A DNA stretch of 64,000 nucleotides from Orbaceae bacterium ESL0727. GTDB lineage: Bacteria; Pseudomonadota; Gammaproteobacteria; Enterobacterales; Orbaceae. Shown piece after piece: positions 53,930-63,377 of this stretch. The notes beneath the pieces are model-generated. The model worked only from the letters and a program-made list of their open reading frames with translations, was not told where the DNA came from and made no database searches. Made by a program: the position numbers and the translations under genes. The stretch lies in the NCBI GenBank assembly GCA_029433345.1, contig JAQTHY010000001.1, positions 1,674,001 through 1,738,000 on the forward strand. The letters run 5' to 3'. Every line of letters starts with the position of its first letter. Positions within the stretch are counted from its first letter, which is position 1.

Positions 53930-54732
53930 GCGATAAATTCCTTAATATCAAATACGGGTCCATCAACACACACACGTTTATTACGTAATTCGGTTTGCGT
54001 ACCTGTCGTAACGTTAAACGGTTTGACACAGCAATAACACATGCCAAGACCACACGCCATATGTTGTTCTAAGGCAACTTGACCATCAAGATTAAATTCC
54101 ATCGCAATTCTTCGCAGTAATGTTGTGATCCGCGTTGAACCACAAGTATAAACAGCATCAAACGGCATAATTTTATGTTGTTTAATAATTAATTTTTCGA
54201 CATTTTCAATCTTACTTGAGTGATTGCTGTCAATAACTTCTATCACATTTGCATGAATATTATGAAAACGATGTTGTGACATAAGGCTATTTTGGTCCCG
54301 AGCGCTTAAAATTGCCGTAACCTTAATCTTTTTCGCTACCGCAGCTTCAGCTAGCGGGGCGAGGGTAGCTAACCCCACACCACGCCCGACAACTAAAATG
54401 TGTTGATAATGATCTTTAATGGTAAATCCTTTACCTAAAGGCCCTAAAATAGGCAATGTATCACCGGTTTGCAATTTTGCTAATGTGCGTGTGCCAGAAC
54501 CGACAACTTTATATAAAAATTCGATTGTACCAGAAACAGGATCTGCAAAATACGTACTCATCGGGCGACGAAAAAAAGGTTTATCAGCTTCAGATTGTGG
54601 GCATAGTAAATTGAAAAATTGCCCAGGTTCAACAGTCAATGCTGGCGTGTTGACCTTGACAATCAAATGTTTATATTCATCATTGACCCATTCATTACTT
54701 ATAATAATGGAAAGACTATCTATTGCAGCCAT
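53926..54732 (-). CDS. pyrK: Dihydroorotate dehydrogenase electron-transfer subunit PyrK
   Basis: FAD and [2Fe-2S] protein that passes electrons from PyrDB to NAD. The 268-residue protein has an N-terminal FAD domain with FFRRPMST (flavin site, residue 53 on), an NAD-binding domain with VVGRGVGLATLAPLAE, and a C-terminal iron-sulfur site with Cys 227, 232, 235 and 255 (MACGLGMCYCCVKP, then KRVCVDGPVF). It precedes pyrDB in one operon adjacent to the dif region. Confidence 0.93.
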   Translation of the reverse strand: MAAIDSLSIIISNEWVNDEYKHLIVKVNTPALTVEPGQFFNLLCPQSEADKPFFRRPMSTYFADPVSGTIEFLYKVVGSGTRTLAKLQTGDTLPILGPLGKGFTIKDHYQHILVVGRGVGLATLAPLAEAAVAKKIKVTAILSARDQNSLMSQHRFHNIHANVIEVIDSNHSSKIENVEKLIIKQHKIMPFDAVYTCGSTRITTLLRRIAMEFNLDGQVALEQHMACGLGMCYCCVKPFNVTTGTQTELRNKRVCVDGPVFDIKEFIA

Positions 54733-55144
54733 AAATTTATATTAACTCGTATTCTTCAGTTATTGAATGATAATAATGGAGATATGCCAAACTACATGCG
54801 GCAATAGCGATTACAAAGCTCCAACATAAAATGACAGAAATAAATAATCTAGGACAAACAATAACAAAATCATCTATAGTTAATTTTTTCTTATTATTAA
54901 TAGCTAGGCTATTTCTGCAGGAAGAAGATTATAAATATAATACGACTTGATGAGTAATTATATTTTTTAATTTAATTATGAAAAAAATAACTATTTCTTT
55001 TAAAGTACTTATCAATGGGATCTATTTTAGATAACTTCATAATAAGTAGAATTAATGATAATTCAATGTGTTAAAAATAATTGTATTTTGATGATCGTGA
55101 ATTATTAACTTGGAATTTGTCTAAATTGCTTTTAATGATACTTT

Positions 55145-55172
55145 GGTTCGCATAATGTATATTATGTTAAAT
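55145..55172 (+). other. dif: dif chromosome-dimer resolution site
   Basis: A 28-bp XerCD target: XerC arm GGTTCGCATAA, centre TGTATA, XerD arm TTATGTTAAAT. It matches my recollection of E. coli dif at 27 of 28 positions (T for G at position 4). Its position in a long non-coding gap, with matS sites and polarised KOPS around it, supports function. Confidence 0.96.
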
Positions 55173-55200
55173 AATAGTTATATTGATAATAAGACCAACA

Positions 55201-55335
55201 ATGCACTATTTATGGAGACTTTTTATCATCTGCAATATCGAACAAATTATCGAGCAACTGACAGCAAATCAGCGCCCCGCTATTCTTTTATCTAAACGTC
55301 GGCTAAACTTCAATTACATTTCTCATCTTTTTTAA
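55201..55335 (+). CDS. Small open reading frame of 44 codons beside dif
   Basis: Starts ATG-CAC-TAT-TTA and encodes CNIEQIIEQLTANQRP in its middle, with a hydrophilic, basic end. No ribosome site precedes it and I do not recognise the sequence. It could be a relic, a leader frame or chance. Confidence 0.2.
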   Translation: MHYLWRLFIICNIEQIIEQLTANQRPAILLSKRRLNFNYISHLF

Positions 55336-55434
55336 TTAATAAACTAGAAAAATTGCTAAGGGTTAATTGTGTTTTTCTGGAAAGATGGTAATCTTATCCA
55401 TCACTATTAATAATTAACCATTTTCGATGTAAAC

Positions 55435-56139
55435 ATGCAAGATATCCGTAAACCTTTACGTTCTAGTAGCTATTCTATTTCCTGTGAATTATGCAGTTTG
55501 GGTCCTATTTGTACACCAATATTATTAAATGATGCATTATTAGAACGAAAAAAAGCGTTTCCTAAAGATCATGTATTTGTTACGAAAGATACCCCATGCA
55601 CCCATTTTTATATTGTGAATACTGGTGCACTCAAAACATACGTTACCGATCAAGATGGCAATGAACAAATTAATGGCTTTTATTTACCTGGTGATGTGAT
55701 TGGATTAGATTCTATCTACACTAAAAAATATAATAATAATCTAAAAGCGTTAACCGATACTTTAGTGTGTGAATTACATTATGATGAATTTATTGCTTTA
55801 ATGGATACCAATAAACAGGTCAGAGATTTAGTATTTAACTTATTAAGTCGTGATATTTGCAATTATCAAAAACTTATACTATTTTTTTCGCAAAAGAAAG
55901 CAGATTCTCGATTGGCCATTTTTATCTATTCACTTTATTCTCGTTATGAGCAACATGGCCATTCATCCCTTAATATAAAACTTTCAATGAGTCGCGCAGA
56001 TATTGCTAATTATTTAGGGTTAACAATTGAAACTGTGAGCCGAATTTTTTCTAAATTCCAAGAACTAGGCATTTTATCCGTACAAGGTAAATATATTTTT
56101 ATTAAAGACTTAGATGCATTAATCAAATTAGGTAATTAA
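55435..56139 (+). CDS. fnr: Fumarate/nitrate reduction regulator FNR
   Basis: Oxygen-sensing Crp/Fnr regulator that holds a [4Fe-4S] cluster when anaerobic. The 234-residue protein has Cys 17, 20 and 26 near the N-terminus and Cys 112, matching the four E. coli ligands (20, 23, 29, 122). Seven residues between the third and fourth ligand are missing relative to E. coli, in the stretch before ERKK. The helix-turn-helix IANYLGLTIETVSRIFSKFQ keeps the E..SR residues that read TTGAT half sites. The start lacks a strong ribosome site. Confidence 0.94.
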   Translation: MQDIRKPLRSSSYSISCELCSLGPICTPILLNDALLERKKAFPKDHVFVTKDTPCTHFYIVNTGALKTYVTDQDGNEQINGFYLPGDVIGLDSIYTKKYNNNLKALTDTLVCELHYDEFIALMDTNKQVRDLVFNLLSRDICNYQKLILFFSQKKADSRLAIFIYSLYSRYEQHGHSSLNIKLSMSRADIANYLGLTIETVSRIFSKFQELGILSVQGKYIFIKDLDALIKLGN

Positions 56140-56186
56140 TTTATCTTAATTTTAAATATGTAAAATTTAATGTAAGGTTTATATAT

Positions 56187-57263
56187 ATGACAAGTTTTAA
56201 AAAAACTTTTTTGGTCACCGCATTATCAATTTTTTCTATACCATCATTATATGCTGCACAACAGCTGACTTCAGAACAGGCTGAAAAGATTCAATCTTTT
56301 AAAGAAATATCTGTGCGTGGTGCGTTTTATACTGATAACGACTATGTAACCGCCATATCTCATGCTGCCGATAAAGAAGGTGCCGCATCATTTTATATCA
56401 CGACCACCAATATTAGCCCATCGAATGATACGTTACGTATTGTGTATGCCAATTTATATAAAGCAAATGCGCCAGAAGTAACCGAAAAAGCAGTTTCGTT
56501 ACGTAAATTTGAAGGTGTGTATGAATATCCTAGAAAGACAGCATTAAGACTCGAACCGTTTGATATTGTCCGCATTCGTGGCTATTTCCCAACCGAAACA
56601 GATGTCAATCAAGCTATTGCCAAAGAAGCCGCTGCCAAAGGTGCTTATGCCTTTTTTATTGATCATCGTGCCGATATCGGTAGTAATTTGCAATTAACAG
56701 CCTATTTATTTAAAAAAGATGCAGCAGAACGTAAATTGCAACCTGACAATGCGATCCCTTATGATTCAGAAGCTGGACAACAAGCCCTAGCTCAAGGTGG
56801 TGAAGCAGCAATGCAAGTTGAACGCCCAGGCTACTACTCCCCTTCTTCATTCAATGAACAATTTTATGCAGAAAAATTTAATAATAAAGTTATCGACAAA
56901 CCAGCCACTGCAGAAAATACGGCTAAAACTGCCGTAACTCCAACCGCTGATGCTGCACCTGTGACAGCTACTGCTGGCGCAACAACTAAAGCTGCAGCTA
57001 ATGTACCAGAACAACGCTCTACACGTTACACTGTAACTATTGCTGATGGACGCAAAATCGAAGAATTAAATGATGCTACAGCCGCTAAAATGGTTCCTTT
57101 CGATACTGTAAAATTTAGAGGTTATTACGTCACAGATCAGGAAATTTCGTATAATGCTGGTAAACGTGCCATTGAAAAAGGTGCAAAATATTATCACATT
57201 GCAAGAATTTCCCAAGATACCAGTGGCCCTAATGTGACTGTATTTGTTGATTTATATCGATAA
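56187..57263 (+). CDS. ydgH: YdgH-like periplasmic protein with three YhcN/BhsA (DUF1471) domains
   Basis: A 358-residue secreted protein with signal peptide (FLVTALSIFSIPSLYAA). Three related domains follow, near residues 35-110, 120-180 and 280-357, each with an (I/V)(S/R)RG(A/Y) strand (ISVRGAFYT, VRIRGYFPT, VKFRGYYVT) and an A-x-K-G-A helix end. An Ala/Thr-rich linker (residues 240-275) separates domains 2 and 3. E. coli YdgH has the same three-domain layout. Function is linked to stress and envelope but not defined. Confidence 0.88.
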   Translation: MTSFKKTFLVTALSIFSIPSLYAAQQLTSEQAEKIQSFKEISVRGAFYTDNDYVTAISHAADKEGAASFYITTTNISPSNDTLRIVYANLYKANAPEVTEKAVSLRKFEGVYEYPRKTALRLEPFDIVRIRGYFPTETDVNQAIAKEAAAKGAYAFFIDHRADIGSNLQLTAYLFKKDAAERKLQPDNAIPYDSEAGQQALAQGGEAAMQVERPGYYSPSSFNEQFYAEKFNNKVIDKPATAENTAKTAVTPTADAAPVTATAGATTKAAANVPEQRSTRYTVTIADGRKIEELNDATAAKMVPFDTVKFRGYYVTDQEISYNAGKRAIEKGAKYYHIARISQDTSGPNVTVFVDLYR

Positions 57264-57502
57264 AAAAAGATAACACTATCTATTGTCACGATTTATCGCT
57301 TCTTACGATAAGTAAAAAACGAAAGTCAGATGACAAAACATAGCAGACATAACATGCATAAAACAGAGAGTCATAGCGTAAAAGCGATATGACTCTTCTT
57401 CCCTACTCTGAATATCATTGAACAAAATCACCCGTGACGAAAGTAATCTTGCAAGAGAAAGAAAACACGCTATTGCCAATTTCTTTGCTGAAAATATTTT
57501 GA

Positions 57503-57530
57503 ATGTTTCAGAACTATACTACGTTTATGT
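57503..57530 (+). repeat. Dispersed 11-6-11 repeat, copy 5
   Basis: Arms ATGTTTCAGAA and TACGTTTATGT flank CTATAC, between the convergent ydgH and hrpA genes. The remaining 356-bp gap (57264-57619) has no gene; a loose GACTCT/AGAGTC palindrome lies near 57368-57396. Confidence 0.85.
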
Positions 57531-57619
57531 AAAATTCCCTTGTTAACTAAACCGATAGATGCCAGTCAATTCTATTGGTTAACATCATACGACCATACCT
57601 CACCTACTCTTTTCATGCC

Positions 57620-60600
57620 TTACAATTGGATCATCGCTATCTGTTGTTTGATTCTTTTTACCGAAATGGGATACGGCGTACCCAATTGCTGGGCAAATAA
57701 ATTCACTCTGAGTTCTTCAATTTGCCAACGAATAGCCCGAACATCCTTATTCATAATACACGGCTGTTGACGTTGACTTGGCGGCAACTTATTTAATAGC
57801 TGTTCATACTGTTGCTGTACTTCTTCTATACTTTTCATCAAGCCACGATCTTTAGTCGGCTCTTGCAATAACTTATCAATGCGTTTTTCTATAGCGGTTA
57901 AATAACGTGCAATATCCGTGAGCTTATGATATCCAGAATCCGTTACAAAACCTTTATAGACCAAATGACTTAATTGATTTTTAATATCTGACAAAGCAAA
58001 GGCCAGTGCTAAATCAACTCGGCCTTTTAACCGTTTATTAATTGCGAAATGCAATGTGAGAATCTGCTCAACTTGCATGGCAATTGTCACAACAATATCA
58101 TTAATATCGGTTTTGATATAATTCAGTAGCGATTGATAACTGGCTTGATCACGGATAGCTACATTTTTGTGTTCTTCATGGCAATACTTATCAACCAACA
58201 TATCAATACCGCACGAAATACAATCATCAATCAGCTCGAATACTGTTCCAAATAGATTAAAATAAAGCCCCAACTTTGCTTTATTGGGTAATTTTTCATG
58301 TAAATATTTAATAGGTGAAGGAATATTTAGCATTAATAATCGTCTCAGCCCACTTTGTGTCAAAAAAGCTTGTTCTTCTTCACTATCCACTAATTTTATG
58401 CTGACTGAATCTTTATTATCAATCAAAGCTGGATAAGCTTTTACCGTATAATGTTGCTGTTTTTGCTCATAAACAGTGGGTAAAATACCAAAATTCCAAT
58501 CGGTTAAATGCTCTTGCTCAATCGTGTTCTGTTTTTTTGTTGTAATAGCCACTAAGGTTTGTTGTATTCTATTTTTAAGTTGCTGTTGGAGTAGCGTCAA
58601 ATCTTTTCCGGCCGCTATTTCGTGATTATGTTCATCAACAACACTAAAGGTCATTTTTAGATAATCTGGAATCTGAGCTAATTGCCAATCATCAGCCGTA
58701 ATTTTTACGCCCGTCATTTTGCGAAACTCATCAGCAAGTGTGGTTAATAACGGTTTTTCAATATTATTTACGCGATTCAAAAATGCTTCAGCATAATTGG
58801 GGGCAGGAACAAAATTGCGACGTAATCCTTTCGGTAAAGATTTAATTAAGGTAATAATCAACTCCTGGCGTAATCCTTTTATTTGCCAGTCAAATCCCCT
58901 ATTCTCAATTTGATTTAAAATCGCAAGCGGAATAGTTATTGTGACACCGTCACGTTTATTGTTGATATCGAATTGATAGCTTAAAGGAAGCTTAAAGCCA
59001 TCTTGTCGCCAAAAATCAGGGAAATCCTGTTGATTGACCTGCTCTGCTGATTGATTAATCAACATATTTTTTTCAAAATTGAGATAATCTGGATCGGTCG
59101 ATTGTTTTTTCTTCCACCATTTATCAAAATGCCTAACGGAAATAATCTCTTTCGGAAGACGCTGATCATAAAAATCAAACAATGTATCATCACTAACGCG
59201 AATATCTTGTCTCCGCGATTTATGTTCTAGATCCTCAACTTCGGCTAATAAGTCTTGATTTTGTTGGTAAAAGAGATGCGATGTGGTGAAATCACCTTCC
59301 ACAAGTGCATGACGGATAAACAATTCACGACTTAATTTGGGATCAATGCGACTATAATTGACTATGCGATCAACAACGATAGGTAATCCAAACAGTGTGA
59401 TTTTTTCATTCGCAACCGTGGTGCCTTGCTTCTTCGACCAACGGGGTTCGCTATAGCTTGATTTAATTAGATGTTTAGCAATGGGTTCTATCCACTCTAC
59501 CTCAATTTTGGCTGCGGTCCTTCCCCATAATTTGCTTGTTTCGACCAGTTCACTCACGACACACCATTTAGGTGAATGTTTAAAAATAGCGGAATTCGGG
59601 AAAATCGAAAACTTAATATTACGCGCACCAATATATTCCTGTTTTTCGATCTCTTTCATACCAATATGCGATAATAATCCACTTAATAACGCAATATGCA
59701 ACGATTTATAATCTGCGACTTTACTATTAATGGGGATAGCCAGTTGTTTTACTGTTTGTCTAATTTGGGTGTAGACATCTTGCCATTCGCGAATACGCAA
59801 ATAGTTAAGGAATTCTTTTTGGCATAAACGTCTAAATTGATTACCAGATAATTCTGTTTGTTGCGTTTGAATATAATTCCATAAATTGATGAGTGAACTA
59901 AAATCAGACTCTTTATCGGCAAAACGACGATGTTTTTCATCCGCAGCTTGTTGCTTATCAAACGGGCGCTCTCGGGGATCTTGGATTGACAGTGCAGCAG
60001 TAACGATCATCACTTCTTTTGTGCAGCCTAATTTTTTTGCCTCGACGATCATGCGCGCTAATCGTGGATCAATGGGCAGTTGCGCTAATATCTTACCAAT
60101 TTCAGTAAGATGATATTTATGATCACGGTAATAAATGGCGTTGAGTTCTTCTAAAAGGCGAATACCATCTTTGATCTGTTTTTGATCTGGCGCTTCTACA
60201 AATGGAAACGCGGCAATATCCCCCAAACCTAATGATGTCATTTGCAAAATGACCGATGCTAAATTAGTGCGAAGAATTTCAGGCTGGGTAAATTCAGGGC
60301 GCGATAGAAAATCTTGTTCATCATAAAGACGAATACAGATACCATTCGACGTTCGTCCACAGCGCCCCATTCGCTGATTTGCGGAAGCTTGTGAAATCGG
60401 TTCGATCGGTAAACGTTGTACTTTTGTACGATAGCTATAACGACTAATTCGAGCAAGCCCAGGATCAATGACATATTTAATTCCTGGTACCGTTAACGAC
60501 GTTTCTGCCACATTGGTTGCTAACACAATGCGTCGACCAGCATGGGACTTAAAGATACGATTTTGATCGTTTGCCGATAAACGCGCATATAAAGGAAGAA

Positions 60601-61441
60601 TTTCGGTATGCTTAAGATCTAATTTGCCTAAGAGATCAGCAACATCACGAATTTCTCTTTCCCCAGTGAGAAAAATTAAAATATCGCCATTACCTTCTTG
60701 TGAAAGCTCATCAATGGCATTAACAATGGATTGAAAATCTTCTTCATCTTTATCTTCTTTACCCACTTTTTCTATTTCGTCATTCGATGTTAGATCACGA
60801 TAATAGGTAGTTGGCCGATAACGTATCTCAACCGGATAGGTACGTCCTGACACTTCAATAATTGGCGCATGATTAAAATGGGCAGAAAAACGTTCAACAT
60901 CAATGGTTGCCGATGTAATAATAACTTTCAGATCAGGACGTTTATGTAATAACTGTTTTAGGTAACCGAGAATAAAATCGATATTCAAACTACGTTCATG
61001 GGCTTCATCAATGATGATCGTATCATACTTTCTTAAAAGCCTATCTTGTTGAATTTCCGCCAATAAAATACCATCTGTCATCAGCTTAATTAATGTATTA
61101 TCACTAACTTGATCAGAAAATCTGACTTTATAGCCCACAATATTACCGATTTCTGTTTTCAGTTCATCGGCAATCCGATTAGCCACTGATCGTGCCGCCA
61201 ATCTTCTTGGTTGGGTATGACCAATATAGCCTTGGATACCGCGACCCAGTTCTAAACAAATTTTCGGAATTTGTGTCGTCTTACCCGATCCGGTTTCCCC
61301 TGCAATAATCACAACTTGATGATGTTTGATCGCCTCATAAATAGCCTGTTTTTTTTCAACAACGGGTAAATTGGCGGGGAACTCTATTTTAGATGGGACT
61401 AAAGCACGTCGATTTTGTAATAATATATTTTGCGATGACAT
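57620..61441 (-). CDS. hrpA: ATP-dependent RNA helicase HrpA (DEAH box)
   Basis: DEAH-box helicase that rescues stalled or collided ribosomes and processes mRNA in E. coli. The 1273-residue protein has Walker A GETGSGKTTQIPK (about residue 47), IIDEAHERSLNIDF, SATIDVERF, LTGEREI and QRMGRCGR. OB-fold and long C-terminal DUF3418 regions follow (ISVRHFDKWWKK, PLSYQFDINNKRDGVTI). Length and order match E. coli HrpA (1300). A perfect matS motif lies inside it at 58941. Confidence 0.97.
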   Translation of the reverse strand: MSSQNILLQNRRALVPSKIEFPANLPVVEKKQAIYEAIKHHQVVIIAGETGSGKTTQIPKICLELGRGIQGYIGHTQPRRLAARSVANRIADELKTEIGNIVGYKVRFSDQVSDNTLIKLMTDGILLAEIQQDRLLRKYDTIIIDEAHERSLNIDFILGYLKQLLHKRPDLKVIITSATIDVERFSAHFNHAPIIEVSGRTYPVEIRYRPTTYYRDLTSNDEIEKVGKEDKDEEDFQSIVNAIDELSQEGNGDILIFLTGEREIRDVADLLGKLDLKHTEILPLYARLSANDQNRIFKSHAGRRIVLATNVAETSLTVPGIKYVIDPGLARISRYSYRTKVQRLPIEPISQASANQRMGRCGRTSNGICIRLYDEQDFLSRPEFTQPEILRTNLASVILQMTSLGLGDIAAFPFVEAPDQKQIKDGIRLLEELNAIYYRDHKYHLTEIGKILAQLPIDPRLARMIVEAKKLGCTKEVMIVTAALSIQDPRERPFDKQQAADEKHRRFADKESDFSSLINLWNYIQTQQTELSGNQFRRLCQKEFLNYLRIREWQDVYTQIRQTVKQLAIPINSKVADYKSLHIALLSGLLSHIGMKEIEKQEYIGARNIKFSIFPNSAIFKHSPKWCVVSELVETSKLWGRTAAKIEVEWIEPIAKHLIKSSYSEPRWSKKQGTTVANEKITLFGLPIVVDRIVNYSRIDPKLSRELFIRHALVEGDFTTSHLFYQQNQDLLAEVEDLEHKSRRQDIRVSDDTLFDFYDQRLPKEIISVRHFDKWWKKKQSTDPDYLNFEKNMLINQSAEQVNQQDFPDFWRQDGFKLPLSYQFDINNKRDGVTITIPLAILNQIENRGFDWQIKGLRQELIITLIKSLPKGLRRNFVPAPNYAEAFLNRVNNIEKPLLTTLADEFRKMTGVKITADDWQLAQIPDYLKMTFSVVDEHNHEIAAGKDLTLLQQQLKNRIQQTLVAITTKKQNTIEQEHLTDWNFGILPTVYEQKQQHYTVKAYPALIDNKDSVSIKLVDSEEEQAFLTQSGLRRLLMLNIPSPIKYLHEKLPNKAKLGLYFNLFGTVFELIDDCISCGIDMLVDKYCHEEHKNVAIRDQASYQSLLNYIKTDINDIVVTIAMQVEQILTLHFAINKRLKGRVDLALAFALSDIKNQLSHLVYKGFVTDSGYHKLTDIARYLTAIEKRIDKLLQEPTKDRGLMKSIEEVQQQYEQLLNKLPPSQRQQPCIMNKDVRAIRWQIEELRVNLFAQQLGTPYPISVKRIKQQIAMIQL
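58941..58953. promoter_or_regulatory. matS site inside hrpA
   Basis: Perfect match to GTGACRNYGTCAC with centre ACC, 3.8 kb to the right of dif. Confidence 0.88.
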
Positions 61442-61852
61442 AGTTTTAAACTTTTTTCAGGCTACTTTTTAGAATTGATTTTATGGCAATATAGAACGTT
61501 AACAACTTTAATTGCGATATGAATCACAATACCCACAATTAAATTCATCGTTAACAACGATAATTATGAGTCTCAGTATAACAAAAAACTTTATTTAGCG
61601 TATAGTTAAGATTATAATAAATGCATTCTTCGCAAGGTTCGTATGTCAAATGACAGATCATGTTGTTGAACATAGCTTACATTCTTAATGAACATAATTT
61701 AATGAACATAAATCATTCCACCCATAAATTTATTAATTTTAGTGAATTGATTGAAACACCAACGTCTTATATCAGTGTATCAACATTGATTTCTTATGAC
61801 TCAAATTTACACTTTCACTTTAACAACTATCGATAACTAAGTAGATAATATT
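61442..61852. other. 411-bp gap between divergent hrpA and pykF
   Basis: No gene is seen. A 13-bp direct repeat TTAATGAACATAA occurs at 61685-61697 and 61699-61711, with a partial third copy (TTGAACATA) just upstream. It may be a regulator-binding array for pykF. I did not find a convincing Cra site. Confidence 0.55.
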
Positions 61853-63262
61853 ATGAAAAAAACCAAGATTGTTTGTACCATCGGACCAAAAACTGAGTCC
61901 AAAGAGATGCTCACTAAATTATTACAAGCGGGCATGAATGTTATGCGTCTAAATTTTTCACACGGTGATTATGAAGAACATGGTAACCGTATCAAAAATT
62001 TGCGCGAAGTGATGCGTGAAACTGGATTAAAAGCGGCGATAATGTTAGATACTAAAGGCCCAGAAATACGTACTATTAATTTAGAAGGTGGTAATGATGT
62101 ATCATTAGTCGCTGGGCAAACTTTTACCTTTACAACTGATAAATCTGTCGTGGGTAATTCTCAACGCGTTGCAGTGACTTATGAAGGTTTTGCACGTGAT
62201 CTAAAACCAGGTAATCGTGTATTAGTCGATGATGGTTTGATCGCGATGGACGTGAAACAAGCTAACGATAAAGAAGTTGTGTGTACTGTGCTTAACAACG
62301 GTGATTTAGGTGAAAACAAAGGTATTAATCTACCAAATGTATCGATTAATTTACCCGCATTAGCCGAAAAAGATAAAAATGATCTTATCTTTGGTTGCGA
62401 ACAAGGTGTCGATTTTATTGCTGCATCATTTATTCGTAAACGTTCTGATGTTGAAGATATTCGTGCACATTTAAAAAATCATGGTGGCGAAGATATCAAA
62501 ATCATCTCTAAAATTGAAAACCAAGAAGGTTTAGATAATTTCGATGAAATTTTAGATGCATCTGACGGTATTATGGTTGCGCGTGGTGATTTAGGGGTTG
62601 AAATTGCCGTTGAAGAAGTAATTTTTGCACAAAAAATGATGATCAGCAAATGTGTTAAAGCGTCAAAACCGGTTATTACTGCAACACAAATGCTTGATTC
62701 AATGATTAAAAATCCACGCCCTACCCGTGCCGAAGCCGGCGATGTGGCAAACGCTATTTTAGATGGTACCGATGCAGTCATGCTTTCCGGTGAAAGTGCA
62801 AAAGGTAAATATCCACTAGAAGCAGTCAAAGTGATGGCAACAATTTGTGATCGCACTGATGTGACTGTTCCTGCGTCAATCGAATTAAATCTTAACGAAA
62901 AATTACGTATTACGGCAGCGGTTTGCTGTGGTACCGTTGAAATTGCTGAACGTTTAAATGCACCATTAATTGTGGTCGCAACACGTAGTGGTAAATCAGC
63001 GCGTGAAGTACGTCATTATTTCCCGACTGCGCAGATTCTTGCACTCTCTTCTAGCCAAAAAACAGTCAATCAATTGGAATTAACACGTGGTGTAAAACCA
63101 GTCTTAATTGATGCAATCAATTCAACCGATGATTTTTATCGATTAGGTAAAGAACTTGCTGTTAGTATTGCTGGATTGAAAAAAGGCGATATCATCGTGA
63201 TGGTATCTGGTGCGTTAGTCCCAAGTGGAACAACTAATACCACATCCGTTCACCGTATCTAA
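61853..63262 (+). CDS. pykF: Pyruvate kinase I
   Basis: Last step of glycolysis, PEP + ADP to pyruvate + ATP, activated by fructose-1,6-bisphosphate in E. coli. The 469-residue protein (E. coli 470) has [35 protein letters not shown], the catalytic lysine in [18 protein letters not shown], and [18 protein letters not shown] in the C-terminal effector domain. It ends at a strong terminator. Confidence 0.98.
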   Translation: MKKTKIVCTIGPKTESKEMLTKLLQAGMNVMRLNFSHGDYEEHGNRIKNLREVMRETGLKAAIMLDTKGPEIRTINLEGGNDVSLVAGQTFTFTTDKSVVGNSQRVAVTYEGFARDLKPGNRVLVDDGLIAMDVKQANDKEVVCTVLNNGDLGENKGINLPNVSINLPALAEKDKNDLIFGCEQGVDFIAASFIRKRSDVEDIRAHLKNHGGEDIKIISKIENQEGLDNFDEILDASDGIMVARGDLGVEIAVEEVIFAQKMMISKCVKASKPVITATQMLDSMIKNPRPTRAEAGDVANAILDGTDAVMLSGESAKGKYPLEAVKVMATICDRTDVTVPASIELNLNEKLRITAAVCCGTVEIAERLNAPLIVVATRSGKSAREVRHYFPTAQILALSSSQKTVNQLELTRGVKPVLIDAINSTDDFYRLGKELAVSIAGLKKGDIIVMVSGALVPSGTTNTTSVHRI

Positions 63263-63283
63263 TCAAATCACTGACCTGTAACT

Positions 63284-63311
63284 AAAGCTAGCAATATGCT
63301 AGCTTTTTTTA
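63284..63311 (+). terminator. Terminator after pykF
   Basis: A perfect 10-bp stem AAAGCTAGCA/TGCTAGCTTT with a three-base loop ATA and a TTTTTTT tail lies 21 bases after the pykF stop. Confidence 0.92.
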
Positions 63312-63377
63312 TTCCAGTTAGTTTAATTTTATAATATAGTATTCTTTAAGAATGGTGAAAGGATTGAAAGTGGCAAA

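Larger units (their letters stand above)
54733..55434. other. 702-bp AT-rich intergenic region containing dif
   Basis: No recognised gene lies between divergent pyrK and fnr. The region holds the dif site and one 44-codon open frame (55201-55335) that I cannot assign. No clear FNR box or strong promoter was found before fnr. Confidence 0.7.
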
